In this document: in pieces, positions 41,704 to 49,638 of the stretch
Layout of the letters: each line of letters opens with the position of its first letter
Numbering within the stretch: the first letter of the stretch is position 1
Assembly (NCBI GenBank): GCA_963739135.1
Contig: CAVTZG010000020.1
Span: 136,580 to 200,579, forward strand
Direction of reading: 5' to 3'
DNA: 64,000 nt
From: Palsa-504 sp963739135
Lineage (GTDB): Bacteria; Actinomycetota; Actinomycetes; Streptosporangiales; Streptosporangiaceae
The notes under the pieces: model-generated
What the model saw: the letters and a program-made list of their open reading frames with translations, nothing else
Told to the model about the DNA's origin: nothing
The model's database searches: none
Position numbers and translations under genes: made by a program

Positions 41704-42230
41704 CCAGCCCGTTCGTGGCGCCGGACCGGAACGCCCCGCGCCTGTCCCATATCGTCAGCTCCCCCATCGGCCGGCTGCTGCTGACCGGCGACGGGCACGC
41801 CCTGACCGGGTTGTGGATGCTGGACGCCGACCGCCACTCGGCCCGGGTCGAGGAAGGGCTGGAGCTGAGCCCGGAGACGTTCGGCGAGGTGGCGGCGCAG
41901 CTCGAGGCGTACTTCGCCGGCGACCTCAAGGACTTCACCGTGCCGCTGGCGCCGTCCGGGACCCCGTTCCAGCTGGCGGTATGGACCCAGCTGACCAAGA
42001 TCCCGTACGGGAGCACGGTCAGCTACGGTGACATCGCCCGCGCGCTGGGCAAGCGGCTGGTCGCTTCGCGCGCGGTGGGCCTGGCCAACGGGGCCAACCC
42101 GATCTCGATCATCGTGCCGTGTCACCGGGTGATCGGCAGCGACGGCAGCCTGACCGGCTATGGCGGCGGCCTGGACCGCAAGGAGCGGCTGCTCCGGCTG
42201 GAAGGCGCGGGCCCGGTTACCTTGTGGTGA
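41700..42230 (+). CDS. ogt: Methylated-DNA-protein-cysteine S-methyltransferase
   Basis: 176 residues from the GTG overlapping the AlkA stop. Active-site motif IVPCHRVIG near 136-144, preceded by the helix-turn-helix FQLAVWTQLTKIPYGSTVSY and followed by TGYGGGLDRKERLLRLE. It removes methyl groups from O6-methylguanine by suicide transfer to the cysteine. The coupled Ada/AlkA gene makes this a two-gene adaptive-response unit covering N- and O-alkyl damage. Confidence 0.95.
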   Translation: MTSPFVAPDRNAPRLSHIVSSPIGRLLLTGDGHALTGLWMLDADRHSARVEEGLELSPETFGEVAAQLEAYFAGDLKDFTVPLAPSGTPFQLAVWTQLTKIPYGSTVSYGDIARALGKRLVASRAVGLANGANPISIIVPCHRVIGSDGSLTGYGGGLDRKERLLRLEGAGPVTLW

Positions 42231-42285
42231 CGGACCTGGCCCCGGGGCAGCGTGATCACCGCTGCCCTGGGTAGCGTGAGCTTTT

Positions 42286-42873
42286 GTGCTCGCCCTGCTG
42301 TTGCTGGCCGTCTCGGTCGGCCTGTCCAACGCCGCCGCGGCGATCAGCATCGGCGTAAGCGGGATCCGCGGCGGCACCAGGGTGCGGGTCGCAGTGATAT
42401 TCGGCTTGTTCGAGGCCGGCATGCCGCTGCTCGGGCTGGCCGTGGGAGACGGCCTGGCCGCGAGCCTGGGCCAGGCGGCCCGGGTGCTCGGCGGGGTGGC
42501 GCTGATCGCGATCGGGATCGTCAGCCTGATCCTGGCCCGCCGCAGGGCGGTCAGGGACGCCAGCGCCGGCCCTGATGCCGATTCCGGCCCCGACGGGCCC
42601 AAGGGGTCTGGGCGGTCGTGGGGGCTGGGCCGGGTCCTGGTCAGCGGGCTGGCCCTGAGCGCCGATAACCTGGCGGTCGGCTTTGCCCTGGGCGCGTTCC
42701 ACGTTAGCCTGCCGGTGGCCGCCGCGGTGTTCGGCGGCGTCAGCGTGGCCATGTCGCTGGCCGGCCTGGAACTGGGGGCGAAGATCGGCTCGGCCGCCGG
42801 GGACCGGAGCGAACTGGTGGCCAGCGGGCTGCTCATCGCGGTCGGCGCGGCGATCGCGGCAGGCGTGCTATGA
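42286..42873 (+). CDS. MntP-like (DUF204) membrane transporter
   Basis: 195 residues, GTG start, six hydrophobic segments. Two inverted three-helix halves each begin with a small-residue motif: VGLSNAAAAISIGV near 12-25 and GLALSADNLAVGFALGAF near 115-135. The second carries the conserved Asp of MntP manganese exporters; the first has Asn/Ala at the matching place, so the first metal-binding Asp appears replaced. Manganese export is plausible but unproven. The stop overlaps the lipoprotein start (ATGA). Confidence 0.75.
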   Translation: MLALLLLAVSVGLSNAAAAISIGVSGIRGGTRVRVAVIFGLFEAGMPLLGLAVGDGLAASLGQAARVLGGVALIAIGIVSLILARRRAVRDASAGPDADSGPDGPKGSGRSWGLGRVLVSGLALSADNLAVGFALGAFHVSLPVAAAVFGGVSVAMSLAGLELGAKIGSAAGDRSELVASGLLIAVGAAIAAGVL

Positions 42874-43514
42874 GGATGGAACGGAGGCGGGCCGGGATGC
42901 GTCCAATGGGCATGATGCAGCAACGCCACGTTCCCGGGCTTACCGGGATTCTCGGGGCTGGGCTGCTGTGCGCGGCGCTGGCCGGGTGTGGCTCGGTGGT
43001 GGCGTCGAGCACGGCGGCGGCTCCCGCCGCACCCGCGGCCACCACCGCCGCCGCCTCGCCTGCGGCCGACTGCGCCGCCGTGAACCAGGCCACCAAGGTC
43101 GTGGTCCGCCGGATCCTGCGGGTAACGATGCCGGTGGGCGACCACACGCTCGTCGTCACCCAGCGCAATCCGGCGACGGTGCAGGCCCTGTTCCGTGACC
43201 TGTGCGCCGCGGTAACCCACCCCAGCTCGACACATGGCGTGATGCACTGCCCGGCTAACTTCGGCGCCGACTACGTGGGCACGTTCTACAACGGCTCGCG
43301 GGTAATCGGCTCGTTCATCTACGCCGCGAGCGGCTGCCGGGGGGTAACCCTGGTCACGTCGGGCCAGAGCCGGTACACGCTGGTGACCGGACCGGCGGCG
43401 GCGGCCGCGCCGCATCTGACCGCCGACCTGGCTACGGTGCTCGGGGTGCCGCAGTCACAGCTGGCGCAGCCGTCTGGCCTGGTCAACCCGGGCGGCCCAG
43501 AAATGCCGACCTAG
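42870..43514 (+). CDS. Small secreted lipoprotein, unknown function
   Basis: 214 residues from the ATG coupled to the MntP-like gene; ATG codons at residues 10, 13 and 15 are alternative starts. Signal peptide with lipobox ending at Cys40 (CAALAGC). An Ala/Thr/Pro-rich linker (44-66) is followed by a globular part with six cysteines (ADCAAVNQ, LCAAVTHP, MHCPANFG, ASGCRG). Its placement on the transporter transcript suggests a cell-surface partner, but no family was recognised. Confidence 0.7.
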   Translation: MRMERRRAGMRPMGMMQQRHVPGLTGILGAGLLCAALAGCGSVVASSTAAAPAAPAATTAAASPAADCAAVNQATKVVVRRILRVTMPVGDHTLVVTQRNPATVQALFRDLCAAVTHPSSTHGVMHCPANFGADYVGTFYNGSRVIGSFIYAASGCRGVTLVTSGQSRYTLVTGPAAAAAPHLTADLATVLGVPQSQLAQPSGLVNPGGPEMPT

Positions 43515-43825
43515 CCGTTGTACAGCTGCGGCAGGTTGCCCGCTTCGTCGAGGTCGAACTCGCCGTCCTTCACGCCGAGCACGAACGCCTCCCATTCGGC
43601 CTCGGTGAAGTAGAGCCGGTCGCCGTCGGGGTGGGCCGCGTCATACATGACGTAGAGCTTGCCCTCATCGGCCTTGTGCGGCGCGGCCGACGTGTCGGTG
43701 GTGACGTACACCTCGACTCGGCTTTCCTCGTCAGCGCTCTCCTCATCAGCGCTTTTCTCATCAGTGCTTTTCTCATCAGTGCTTTTCTCATCAGGCGCTG
43801 ACGCATCGTCACCCGGTGTGTGCAT
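43511..43825 (-). CDS. DUF397-like protein with acidic repeat region
   Basis: 104 residues. The C-terminus (LYFTEAEWEAFVLGVKDGEF, then DLDEAGNLPQL) matches the end of DUF397 proteins. These are normally encoded next to an XRE-family HTH protein and act in development-type toxin/antitoxin-like pairs. Here the N-terminus instead carries a pentapeptide repeat (DEKST/DEKSA/DEESA, five units), and no HTH partner is adjacent. Overlaps the lipoprotein 3' end by 4 bp on the opposite strand. Confidence 0.72.
   Translation of the reverse strand: MHTPGDDASAPDEKSTDEKSTDEKSADEESADEESRVEVYVTTDTSAAPHKADEGKLYVMYDAAHPDGDRLYFTEAEWEAFVLGVKDGEFDLDEAGNLPQLYNG
43726..43800 (-). repeat. Five 15-bp repeats encoding DEKST-like units
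   Basis: Imperfect 15-bp units (core CTTTTCTCATCAGTG on the plus strand) in the first third of the DUF397-like gene. Confidence 0.88.
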
Positions 43826-44009
43826 GCGCTCAGGCTACTACCGGTACGGTCACCGCGCGTGTCGGACCTCTGAGCTGGACGACTACCGGTTCGTCGACCC
43901 GGGCGAACTGGCCAGCTACCTGCCCCCGGTGATCAGCGCGCGGGTCGAGGCCGCCCTCCGCTGCCGCGGCACCGGGACCACCGCCTACCTGCCGTGGGAC
44001 GGGCCATGA
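43824..44009 (+). CDS. Small open frame, possibly a C-terminal gene fragment
   Basis: 61 codons, MRSGYYRYGHRACRTSELDD to TTAYLPWDGP. The part VDPGELASYLPPVISARVEA is protein-like in composition, but I recognise no family and no clear ribosome-binding site. It begins within the start region of the opposite-strand DUF397-like gene. It could be a fragment of a larger gene. Confidence 0.3.
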   Translation: MRSGYYRYGHRACRTSELDDYRFVDPGELASYLPPVISARVEAALRCRGTGTTAYLPWDGP

Positions 44010-44034
44010 GCCTGGGCCTGAGCGGTGCGCAGGC

Positions 44035-44253
44035 TCAGCGCCGGGCGGCGGACCGGACCTCCAGGTGGTCGAGCAGGGCCGCGGTGGCGGCCGCCACGGC
44101 GTCCACCGCGGTCCCGAACGCCTCGGCGTTATGCCCGGCGGGCGCGCGGAAACCGCTGATCTTGCGGACGTACTGCAGGGCCGCGGCACGGATGTCGGCG
44201 TCGGTGACCTGCTCGGTGAAGGGCGGGCGAAGGGTCTTGATGCTCCGGCACAT
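44035..44253 (-). CDS. DUF2277 family protein
   Basis: 72 residues, MCRSIKTLRPPFTEQVTDAD then IRAAALQYVRKISGFRAP and AVAAATAALLDHLEVR. The start MCRSIKTLRPP and the core ALQYVRKISGF are characteristic of DUF2277, a small conserved bacterial protein without known function. Complete. Confidence 0.92.
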   Translation of the reverse strand: MCRSIKTLRPPFTEQVTDADIRAAALQYVRKISGFRAPAGHNAEAFGTAVDAVAAATAALLDHLEVRSAARR

Positions 44254-44407
44254 GCTCCCGACGGTATGTCATGCGGGCGTCCGGGCCTTGATGAATTGGC
44301 CGAACGGGCCGTGGTGCTTGCCCCGGCTAACCGCGTCGCTGTCACAACCATGCCGTCTGGTGCGCATCGTTGTGGCAACGACGTCGTTGACGTCTAGACG
44401 GTGTTGG

Positions 44408-45151
44408 TCACTCTAGTCCCAGAAGGCTCTCCAGGCCCACGGTGAGGCCCACCGGGAGCGAACCGATCTGGCGCACGGCGAGCAGCACCCCGGGCATGAA
44501 CGAGGCCCGGTCCAGCGAGTCGTGCCTGATGGTCAGCGTCTCCCCGTGCCCGCCGAACAGCACCTCCTGGTGCGCGACCAGCCCGGCGACCCGGACCGAG
44601 TGGACGTGCACGTCCTCGACCGTGGCGCCGCGGGCGCCGGGCAGGGCCGAGGCCGTGGCGTCCGGCGGCGCGCCCAGGCCCGCCGCGGCCCGCCCGGCGG
44701 CGATCATCGCCGCGGTGCGCAGCGCCGTCCCCGACGGGGCGTCGGCCTTGTTGGCGTGGTGCAGTTCGATCACTTCGGCCGAGTCGAAGAAGCGGGCCGC
44801 CTGCGCGGCGAAGCGCATCATCAAGATGGCGCCCACGGAGAAGTTGGGCACGACCAGCACCCGGGCCTGCTGGTGGGCGGCCAGCCAGCCCTGCACCTCG
44901 TCCAGCCGGTCCTCGCCGAACCCCGACGTGCCGACCACGACGTCCAGGCCGTGCTCGACGCACCAGCGCAGGTTGTCCATGACCGCGCCGGGATGGGTGA
45001 AGTCGACTACCACGTCGCAGCCGGTCAGCACGTCCCAGTCGTCGTCCAGGTCCACCTCGGCGGCGACCTCCAGGTCGTCCGCCTCGGCAACGGTGCGCAC
45101 GACCTCGCGCCCCATCCGTCCCCGCGCCCCGACCACCCCGACCTTGATCAT
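44408..45151 (-). CDS. dapB: 4-hydroxy-tetrahydrodipicolinate reductase
   Basis: 247 residues from the ATG at 45151, with GGGAGG about 6 bp upstream. NAD(P) motif VGVVGARGRMG at 4-14; catalytic segment ELHHANKADAPSGTA with the proton-donor His and the Lys near 134-148. C-terminal LTIRHDSLDRASFMPGVLLA is typical of DapB. It performs the second committed step of lysine/meso-DAP synthesis. It follows the M16 peptidase gene on the same strand, with a strong hairpin between them. The order rpsO-pnp-M16-dapB is conserved in actinomycetes. Confidence 0.95.
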   Translation of the reverse strand: MIKVGVVGARGRMGREVVRTVAEADDLEVAAEVDLDDDWDVLTGCDVVVDFTHPGAVMDNLRWCVEHGLDVVVGTSGFGEDRLDEVQGWLAAHQQARVLVVPNFSVGAILMMRFAAQAARFFDSAEVIELHHANKADAPSGTALRTAAMIAAGRAAAGLGAPPDATASALPGARGATVEDVHVHSVRVAGLVAHQEVLFGGHGETLTIRHDSLDRASFMPGVLLAVRQIGSLPVGLTVGLESLLGLE

Positions 45152-45182
45152 CGCGGTCCTCCCGGTTACATGATCCACTTAA

Positions 45183-45224
45183 CGTGGGCCGTTACCTCCC
45201 TCATGGGGGAAGTAACGGCCCACG
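45183..45224. repeat. Large palindromic hairpin between M16 peptidase and dapB
   Basis: CGTGGGCCGTTAC (45183-45195) is exactly complementary to 45212-45224, and the inner bases add about four further pairs around a CATG loop. It lies after the M16 stop and before dapB. No T-run follows on either strand. It could attenuate transcription, stabilise the upstream mRNA 3' end, or be a repeat of another origin. Confidence 0.8.
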
Positions 45225-45249
45225 ATGCTGGTGGCGGCCTCGGAGGCCG

Positions 45250-46539
45250 TCAGATCTGGAACGCGTCGGGGTCGTCGAAGGGGCCGACGACGGCCAGCGC
45301 CTTGGGGCGGGTGAGGATCTCGGCGGCTATCGCCCGGACGTCGTCGTGGGTGACGGCGTCGATGGCGGCGATCACCTCGTCCACCGGCTCGAGCCTGGGG
45401 TAGACAAGCTCCGACTTGCCTAGCCTGCTCATCCGCGAGGAGGGGTCCTCCAGGCCGAGCACGATCGAGCCGCGCACCTGGCCCTTGCCGCGGGCCAGTT
45501 CGGCGTCGGTCAGGCCGGCGTCGACCACGCGGCTGATCTCCTCGGAGCAGATGGCCAGCACCTCGTCGGCCTTGGACGGCAGGCAGCCCACGTAGACGCC
45601 CCACATGCCGGTGTCGGCGTGCTGGGCCGAGAAGCTGTATACCGAGTAGGCCAGGCCGCGCTTCTCCCTGATCTCCTGGAACAGGCGGGAGGACATGCCG
45701 CCGCCGAACGCGGCGTTCAGCACGCCGAGCGCGAACCGGCGGTCATCGGTCCTGGCCAGGCCCTCGCATCCGAGCACCAGGTTGGCCTGCTCGATGCTGC
45801 GGGAGACCAGCCTGGTGCCGACGCCGGCCGCGGCGCCGTAACCGGTGGGGCCGCCGTTCAGCCGCGGCGCGGCCGGGGTGGCCACCCGGTCCAGGGCCGG
45901 GCCGAACGACTGCCGGACCAGGTGGATCACCGTATGGTGGTCCAGGTTGCCCGCCGCGGCCACCACCAGGTGCTCCGGGGTGTACCGCGCCTGGTAGTGC
46001 TCGAAGATCTGGTCCCTGGTGATCGCGTTGATCGAGTCCGCGGTGCCCAGGATCGGGCGGCCGAGCGGCGTGTCGCCGAACAGCTTGGCGGTGAACGCCT
46101 CGTGCACGGTGTCCGTGGGGTCGTCGTCGTTCATCGCGATCTCTTCGAGCACCACGTTGCGCTCGGCGTCCACGTCCTTCGCCGTGATCAGCGAACTGGT
46201 CACCATGTCGGACAGGATGTCCACGGCCAGCGCCAGGTCCGCGTCGAGCACCCGCGCATAGTAGCAGGTGTACTCCTTCGCGGTGAACGCGTTCATCTCC
46301 CCGCCGGCCGCGTCCATCTCCGCCGAGATCTCCAGCGCGGTCCGCTTGCTGGTGCCCTTGAACAGCAGGTGCTCCAGGTAGTGCGTCGCGCCCGCGTGCG
46401 AGGTGTCCTCGTCCCGGGACCCGACGCCGACCCAGATGCCCAGGGCCACCGAGCGGACCGCGGGCAGATGCTCGGTTACGACCCTGAGCCCGCCGGGAAG
46501 GACGGTGCGGCTGACACCACTGAGTGGTTCGGTACCCAT
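45250..46539 (-). CDS. M16-family zinc metallopeptidase (processing-peptidase-like)
   Basis: 429 residues. Inverted zinc motif HYLEH (His53, Glu56, His57) within ATHYLEHLLFKGT. The distal ligand is in ERNVVLEEI about 75 residues later. A C-terminal M16 domain carries the conserved R/Y region KRGLAYSVYSF. It degrades or processes peptides. It starts 7 bp after the pnp stop, so it is co-transcribed with pnp as in Streptomyces. Confidence 0.93.
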   Translation of the reverse strand: MGTEPLSGVSRTVLPGGLRVVTEHLPAVRSVALGIWVGVGSRDEDTSHAGATHYLEHLLFKGTSKRTALEISAEMDAAGGEMNAFTAKEYTCYYARVLDADLALAVDILSDMVTSSLITAKDVDAERNVVLEEIAMNDDDPTDTVHEAFTAKLFGDTPLGRPILGTADSINAITRDQIFEHYQARYTPEHLVVAAAGNLDHHTVIHLVRQSFGPALDRVATPAAPRLNGGPTGYGAAAGVGTRLVSRSIEQANLVLGCEGLARTDDRRFALGVLNAAFGGGMSSRLFQEIREKRGLAYSVYSFSAQHADTGMWGVYVGCLPSKADEVLAICSEEISRVVDAGLTDAELARGKGQVRGSIVLGLEDPSSRMSRLGKSELVYPRLEPVDEVIAAIDAVTHDDVRAIAAEILTRPKALAVVGPFDDPDAFQI

Positions 46540-46545
46540 CTACTT

Positions 46546-48909
46546 CTACTCGTGGTGCCCGCGGGTACGGTGCCGGGTCCGGCGCTGCCCGTCGTGACCG
46601 TCACGGTCGCCGCTCCGCTCGCCCCGGTCGCCGCTGCGGGGGCGGTCGCCGCGGTCGCCGCGGTCGCTCCGCTCGCCGCGCGATTCGCCGCCGGACAGGT
46701 CCTCGCCGGCCGCCTCGCGCTCGACCACCTCGACCGGGACCAGCGACAGCTTGCCGCGGTCGTCGATCTCGCGGATCTCGACCTGGATCTTGTCGCCGAT
46801 GTGGATCACGTCGTCGATGTTCTCGATCCGGCGACCGCCGTGCAGCTTGCGGATCTGCGTGATGTGCAGCAGGCCGTCCTTGCCGGGCAGCAGCGACACG
46901 AACGCGCCGAACGTGGTGGTCTTCACCACCGTGCCGAGGAACCGCTCGCCCACCTCGGGCATGTGCGGGTTGGCGATGGCGTTGATCGCGGCCCGGGCCG
47001 CCTCGGCCGAGGGCCCGTCGGTGGCGCCGACGTAGATCGTGCCGTCGTCCTCGATGGTGATCTCGGCCCCGGTGTCATCCTGGATCGAGTTGATCATCTT
47101 GCCCTTCGGGCCGATGACCTCGCCGATCTTGTCCACCGGCACCTTGATCGTGATGATCCGCGGCGCGTAGGGGGACATCTCGTGCGGCGCGCTGATGGCG
47201 CTGCGCATGACCTCGAGGATCGTCATCCGGGCCGCGCGGGCCTGCTTGAGCGCGGCGGCCAGCACCGAGGCCGGGATGCCGTCGAGCTTGGTGTCCAGCT
47301 GCAGCGCGGTGATGACCTGCTCGGTGCCCGCGACCTTGAAGTCCATGTCACCGAACGCGTCCTCGGCGCCCAGGATGTCGGTCAGCGTGACGTACTGCCC
47401 GCCCTCGTGGATCAGGCCCATGGCGATGCCGGACACCATGTCCTTCAGCGGCACGCCCGCGTCCATCAGGGACATGGTGGAGGCGCAGACCGAGCCCATG
47501 GAAGTGGATCCGTTCGAGCCGATCGCCTCGGACACCTGCCGGATCGCGTACGGGAACTCCTCGCGGGTGGGCAGCACCGGGATCAGGGCCCGCTCGGCCA
47601 GCGCGCCGTGGCCGATCTCGCGCCGCTTGGGCGAGCCGACCCGGCCGGTCTCCCCGGTGGAGTACGGCGGGAAGTTGTAGTTGTGCATGTAGCGCTTGGT
47701 GCGGTCCGGATTGAGCGTGTCGATCATCTGCTCCATGCGGAGCATGTTCAGCGTGGTCACGCCCAGGATCTGGGTCTCGCCGCGCTCGAACAGCGCGGAC
47801 CCGTGCACCCGCGGCAGCACGTGCGTCTGCGCGGACAGCGGGCGGATGTCGGTCAGGCCGCGGCCATCGATGCGGACCCCATCCCGGATGACCCGCTCCC
47901 GGACCAGCTTCTTGGTCAGCGACCGGAACGCGCCGCTGATCTCGCCTTCCCGGCCCTCGAACTCCTCGGCCAGCTTCTCCTGGGCCAGGGCCTTGACCCG
48001 GTCGGTCTCGGCCTCGCGCTCCAGCTTGCCCACGATGGTCAGGGCCTGGGCCAGCTCAGCGGAGACCTCACGGGCGACCGCATCGTACACGTCCTCGCCG
48101 TAGTCGACGAAGATCGGGTATTCGGTCGTGGCCTTGCCTGCCTCGGCGGCCACCCGCTGCTGAGTCTCGCACAGGATCCGGATGAACGGCTTGGCCGCTT
48201 CCAGGCCCTCGGCCACGGTGTCCTCGGTGGGCGCCACGGCGCCACTGCCGGAGTCGGCCAGCAGCTTGAGCGTCGCCGGGGTGGACTCGGCCTCGACCAT
48301 CATGATGGCCACGTCGCCGTCCCCGCCTTCGTCAGCAGGGAGAACCCGGCCTGCCACCACCATGTCGAAGGTGGCCTCGGCCAGCTGCTCATGGGTGGGG
48401 AAGCCGACCCACTGACCGCGGATCAGCGCGACCCGGACACCGCCGATGGGGCCGGAGTACGGCAGCCCGGCCAGCTGGGTGGACATGGACGCGGCGTTGA
48501 TCGCGACCACGTCGTACAGGTGCTGCGGGTCCAGGGAGAGGATGGTCGCCACGATCTGGATCTCGTTGCGCAGGCCCTTGACGAACGACGGGCGCAGCGG
48601 CCGGTCGATGAGCCGGCAGGTGAGGATGGCGTCCTCGGACGGACGGCCCTCCCGCCGGAAGAACGAGCCGGGAATCCGGCCCACCGCGTACATCCGCTCT
48701 TCCACGTCCACGGTAAGCGGGAAGAAGTCCAGGTTGTCCTTGGGCTTCTTGGACGCGCTGGTCGCGGACAGGACGACGGTCTCGCCGTCCAGCGTGACCA
48801 CGCTGGACCCAGCGGCCTGACGGGCCAGCCGGCCCGTCTCGAATCTAATTGTGTGTACGCCAAATTCGCCGTTGTCAATAACGGCTTCGGCACTGTGGAC
48901 ACCCTCCAC
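46546..48909 (-). CDS. pnp: Polynucleotide phosphorylase
   Basis: 787 residues from the GTG at 48909, chosen because AAGGAGGT stands 7 bp upstream and homology begins at EGVHSAEAVIDNGEFG. Two RNase PH domains (about 15-145 and 330-545; the second has the phosphate-site region and GSNGSTSMGSVCASTMSLMD), a KH domain (IITIKVPVDKIGEVIGPKGK, near 600) and an S1 domain (GERFLGTVVKTTTFGAFVSL, near 670). The tail is an Arg/Asp/Gly-rich extension with GDRGD repeats, as in other actinobacteria. It degrades RNA 3' to 5' and adds tails. Confidence 0.97.
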   Translation of the reverse strand: MEGVHSAEAVIDNGEFGVHTIRFETGRLARQAAGSSVVTLDGETVVLSATSASKKPKDNLDFFPLTVDVEERMYAVGRIPGSFFRREGRPSEDAILTCRLIDRPLRPSFVKGLRNEIQIVATILSLDPQHLYDVVAINAASMSTQLAGLPYSGPIGGVRVALIRGQWVGFPTHEQLAEATFDMVVAGRVLPADEGGDGDVAIMMVEAESTPATLKLLADSGSGAVAPTEDTVAEGLEAAKPFIRILCETQQRVAAEAGKATTEYPIFVDYGEDVYDAVAREVSAELAQALTIVGKLEREAETDRVKALAQEKLAEEFEGREGEISGAFRSLTKKLVRERVIRDGVRIDGRGLTDIRPLSAQTHVLPRVHGSALFERGETQILGVTTLNMLRMEQMIDTLNPDRTKRYMHNYNFPPYSTGETGRVGSPKRREIGHGALAERALIPVLPTREEFPYAIRQVSEAIGSNGSTSMGSVCASTMSLMDAGVPLKDMVSGIAMGLIHEGGQYVTLTDILGAEDAFGDMDFKVAGTEQVITALQLDTKLDGIPASVLAAALKQARAARMTILEVMRSAISAPHEMSPYAPRIITIKVPVDKIGEVIGPKGKMINSIQDDTGAEITIEDDGTIYVGATDGPSAEAARAAINAIANPHMPEVGERFLGTVVKTTTFGAFVSLLPGKDGLLHITQIRKLHGGRRIENIDDVIHIGDKIQVEIREIDDRGKLSLVPVEVVEREAAGEDLSGGESRGERSDRGDRGDRPRSGDRGERSGDRDGHDGQRRTRHRTRGHHE

Positions 48910-48916
48910 GGGTGAG

Positions 48917-48924
48917 ACCTCCTT
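48917..48924 (-). promoter_or_regulatory. Ribosome-binding site of pnp
   Basis: AAGGAGGT on the minus strand, 7 bases before the GTG at 48909. It excludes the longer open frame that reaches 49023. Confidence 0.85.
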
Positions 48925-49161
48925 GCGGTAGATCCCGCACCCACCCGCCGCCGTGCCGCTTGTGGCCTGGCTCGCCCGTTGGGGGCGGCCGGCCGGTCTT
49001 CGATCGAAGCCCTCGGGTCTCAACCTTTTCTATTGGCCTCACCCGGGGACCACTACCGAGGACCGGCCCTGGCGCTCGGGGCCGGGGGCTACGGGATGTC
49101 AGTGTTGTCGATGTTCAGTTGTGCCTGGCCAGCCGGGAAAGCCCAGCCGGGAAGCAGGGTG

Positions 49162-49431
49162 CTAGCGGCGGATGCCGAGCCGCTCCCTGATCGCACGGTA
49201 ACGATTGATGTCCTTCTTGGCCAGGTACTTGAGCAGCCTGCGGCGGCGGCCGACCAGCAGCAGCAGCCCACGGCGGCTGTGGTGGTCGTGCTTATGCACC
49301 TTCAGGTGCTCGGTCAGGTGGTTGATCCGCCTGGTCAGCAGAGCGACCTGGACCTCCGGCGAACCGGTGTCACCCTCACTGGTCGCGTACTCCGCCAGGA
49401 TCTCCTTCTTGGCGGCGGTGTCGAGCGGCAC
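49162..49431 (-). CDS. rpsO: 30S ribosomal protein S15
   Basis: 89 residues from the GTG at 49431 with AAGGAG five bases upstream. The sequence carries all S15 signatures: TGSPEVQVALLTRRINHLTE, HKHDHHSRRGLLLLVGRRRR and LLKYL...YRAIRERLGIRR. It binds 16S rRNA at the three-way junction of helices 20-22. pnp follows after 250 bp, the classic order. That gap could contain an intergenic processing hairpin, though none is obvious beyond GC-rich repeats. Confidence 0.97.
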   Translation of the reverse strand: MPLDTAAKKEILAEYATSEGDTGSPEVQVALLTRRINHLTEHLKVHKHDHHSRRGLLLLVGRRRRLLKYLAKKDINRYRAIRERLGIRR

Positions 49432-49638
49432 GTGACTCCTTAGGATTGGCGCTGAAAGGGTCCACAGAGGTAGATCCCCCCGAGACGGCCGCATGAGGGT
49501 GCAGCGCGCCTCCGGCTGCCGCGGCTAGTCGCCTGGCAGCGTCTCAGGTTACCACGGGCTGCTATGCAGTTGCGCCGTGTCCGTCCGGGCGAGCGTACGC
49601 GGTTGAGCCGTCCCGCTGCCCGTTTTTAGACTGGGCAG

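Noticed and set aside
45619..48915. A 1098-codon open frame on the plus strand
   Set aside because: It is antisense to the M16 peptidase and pnp genes. High GC content gives long shadow frames, and its composition (Gly, Arg, His, Gln, Val) matches no protein family.
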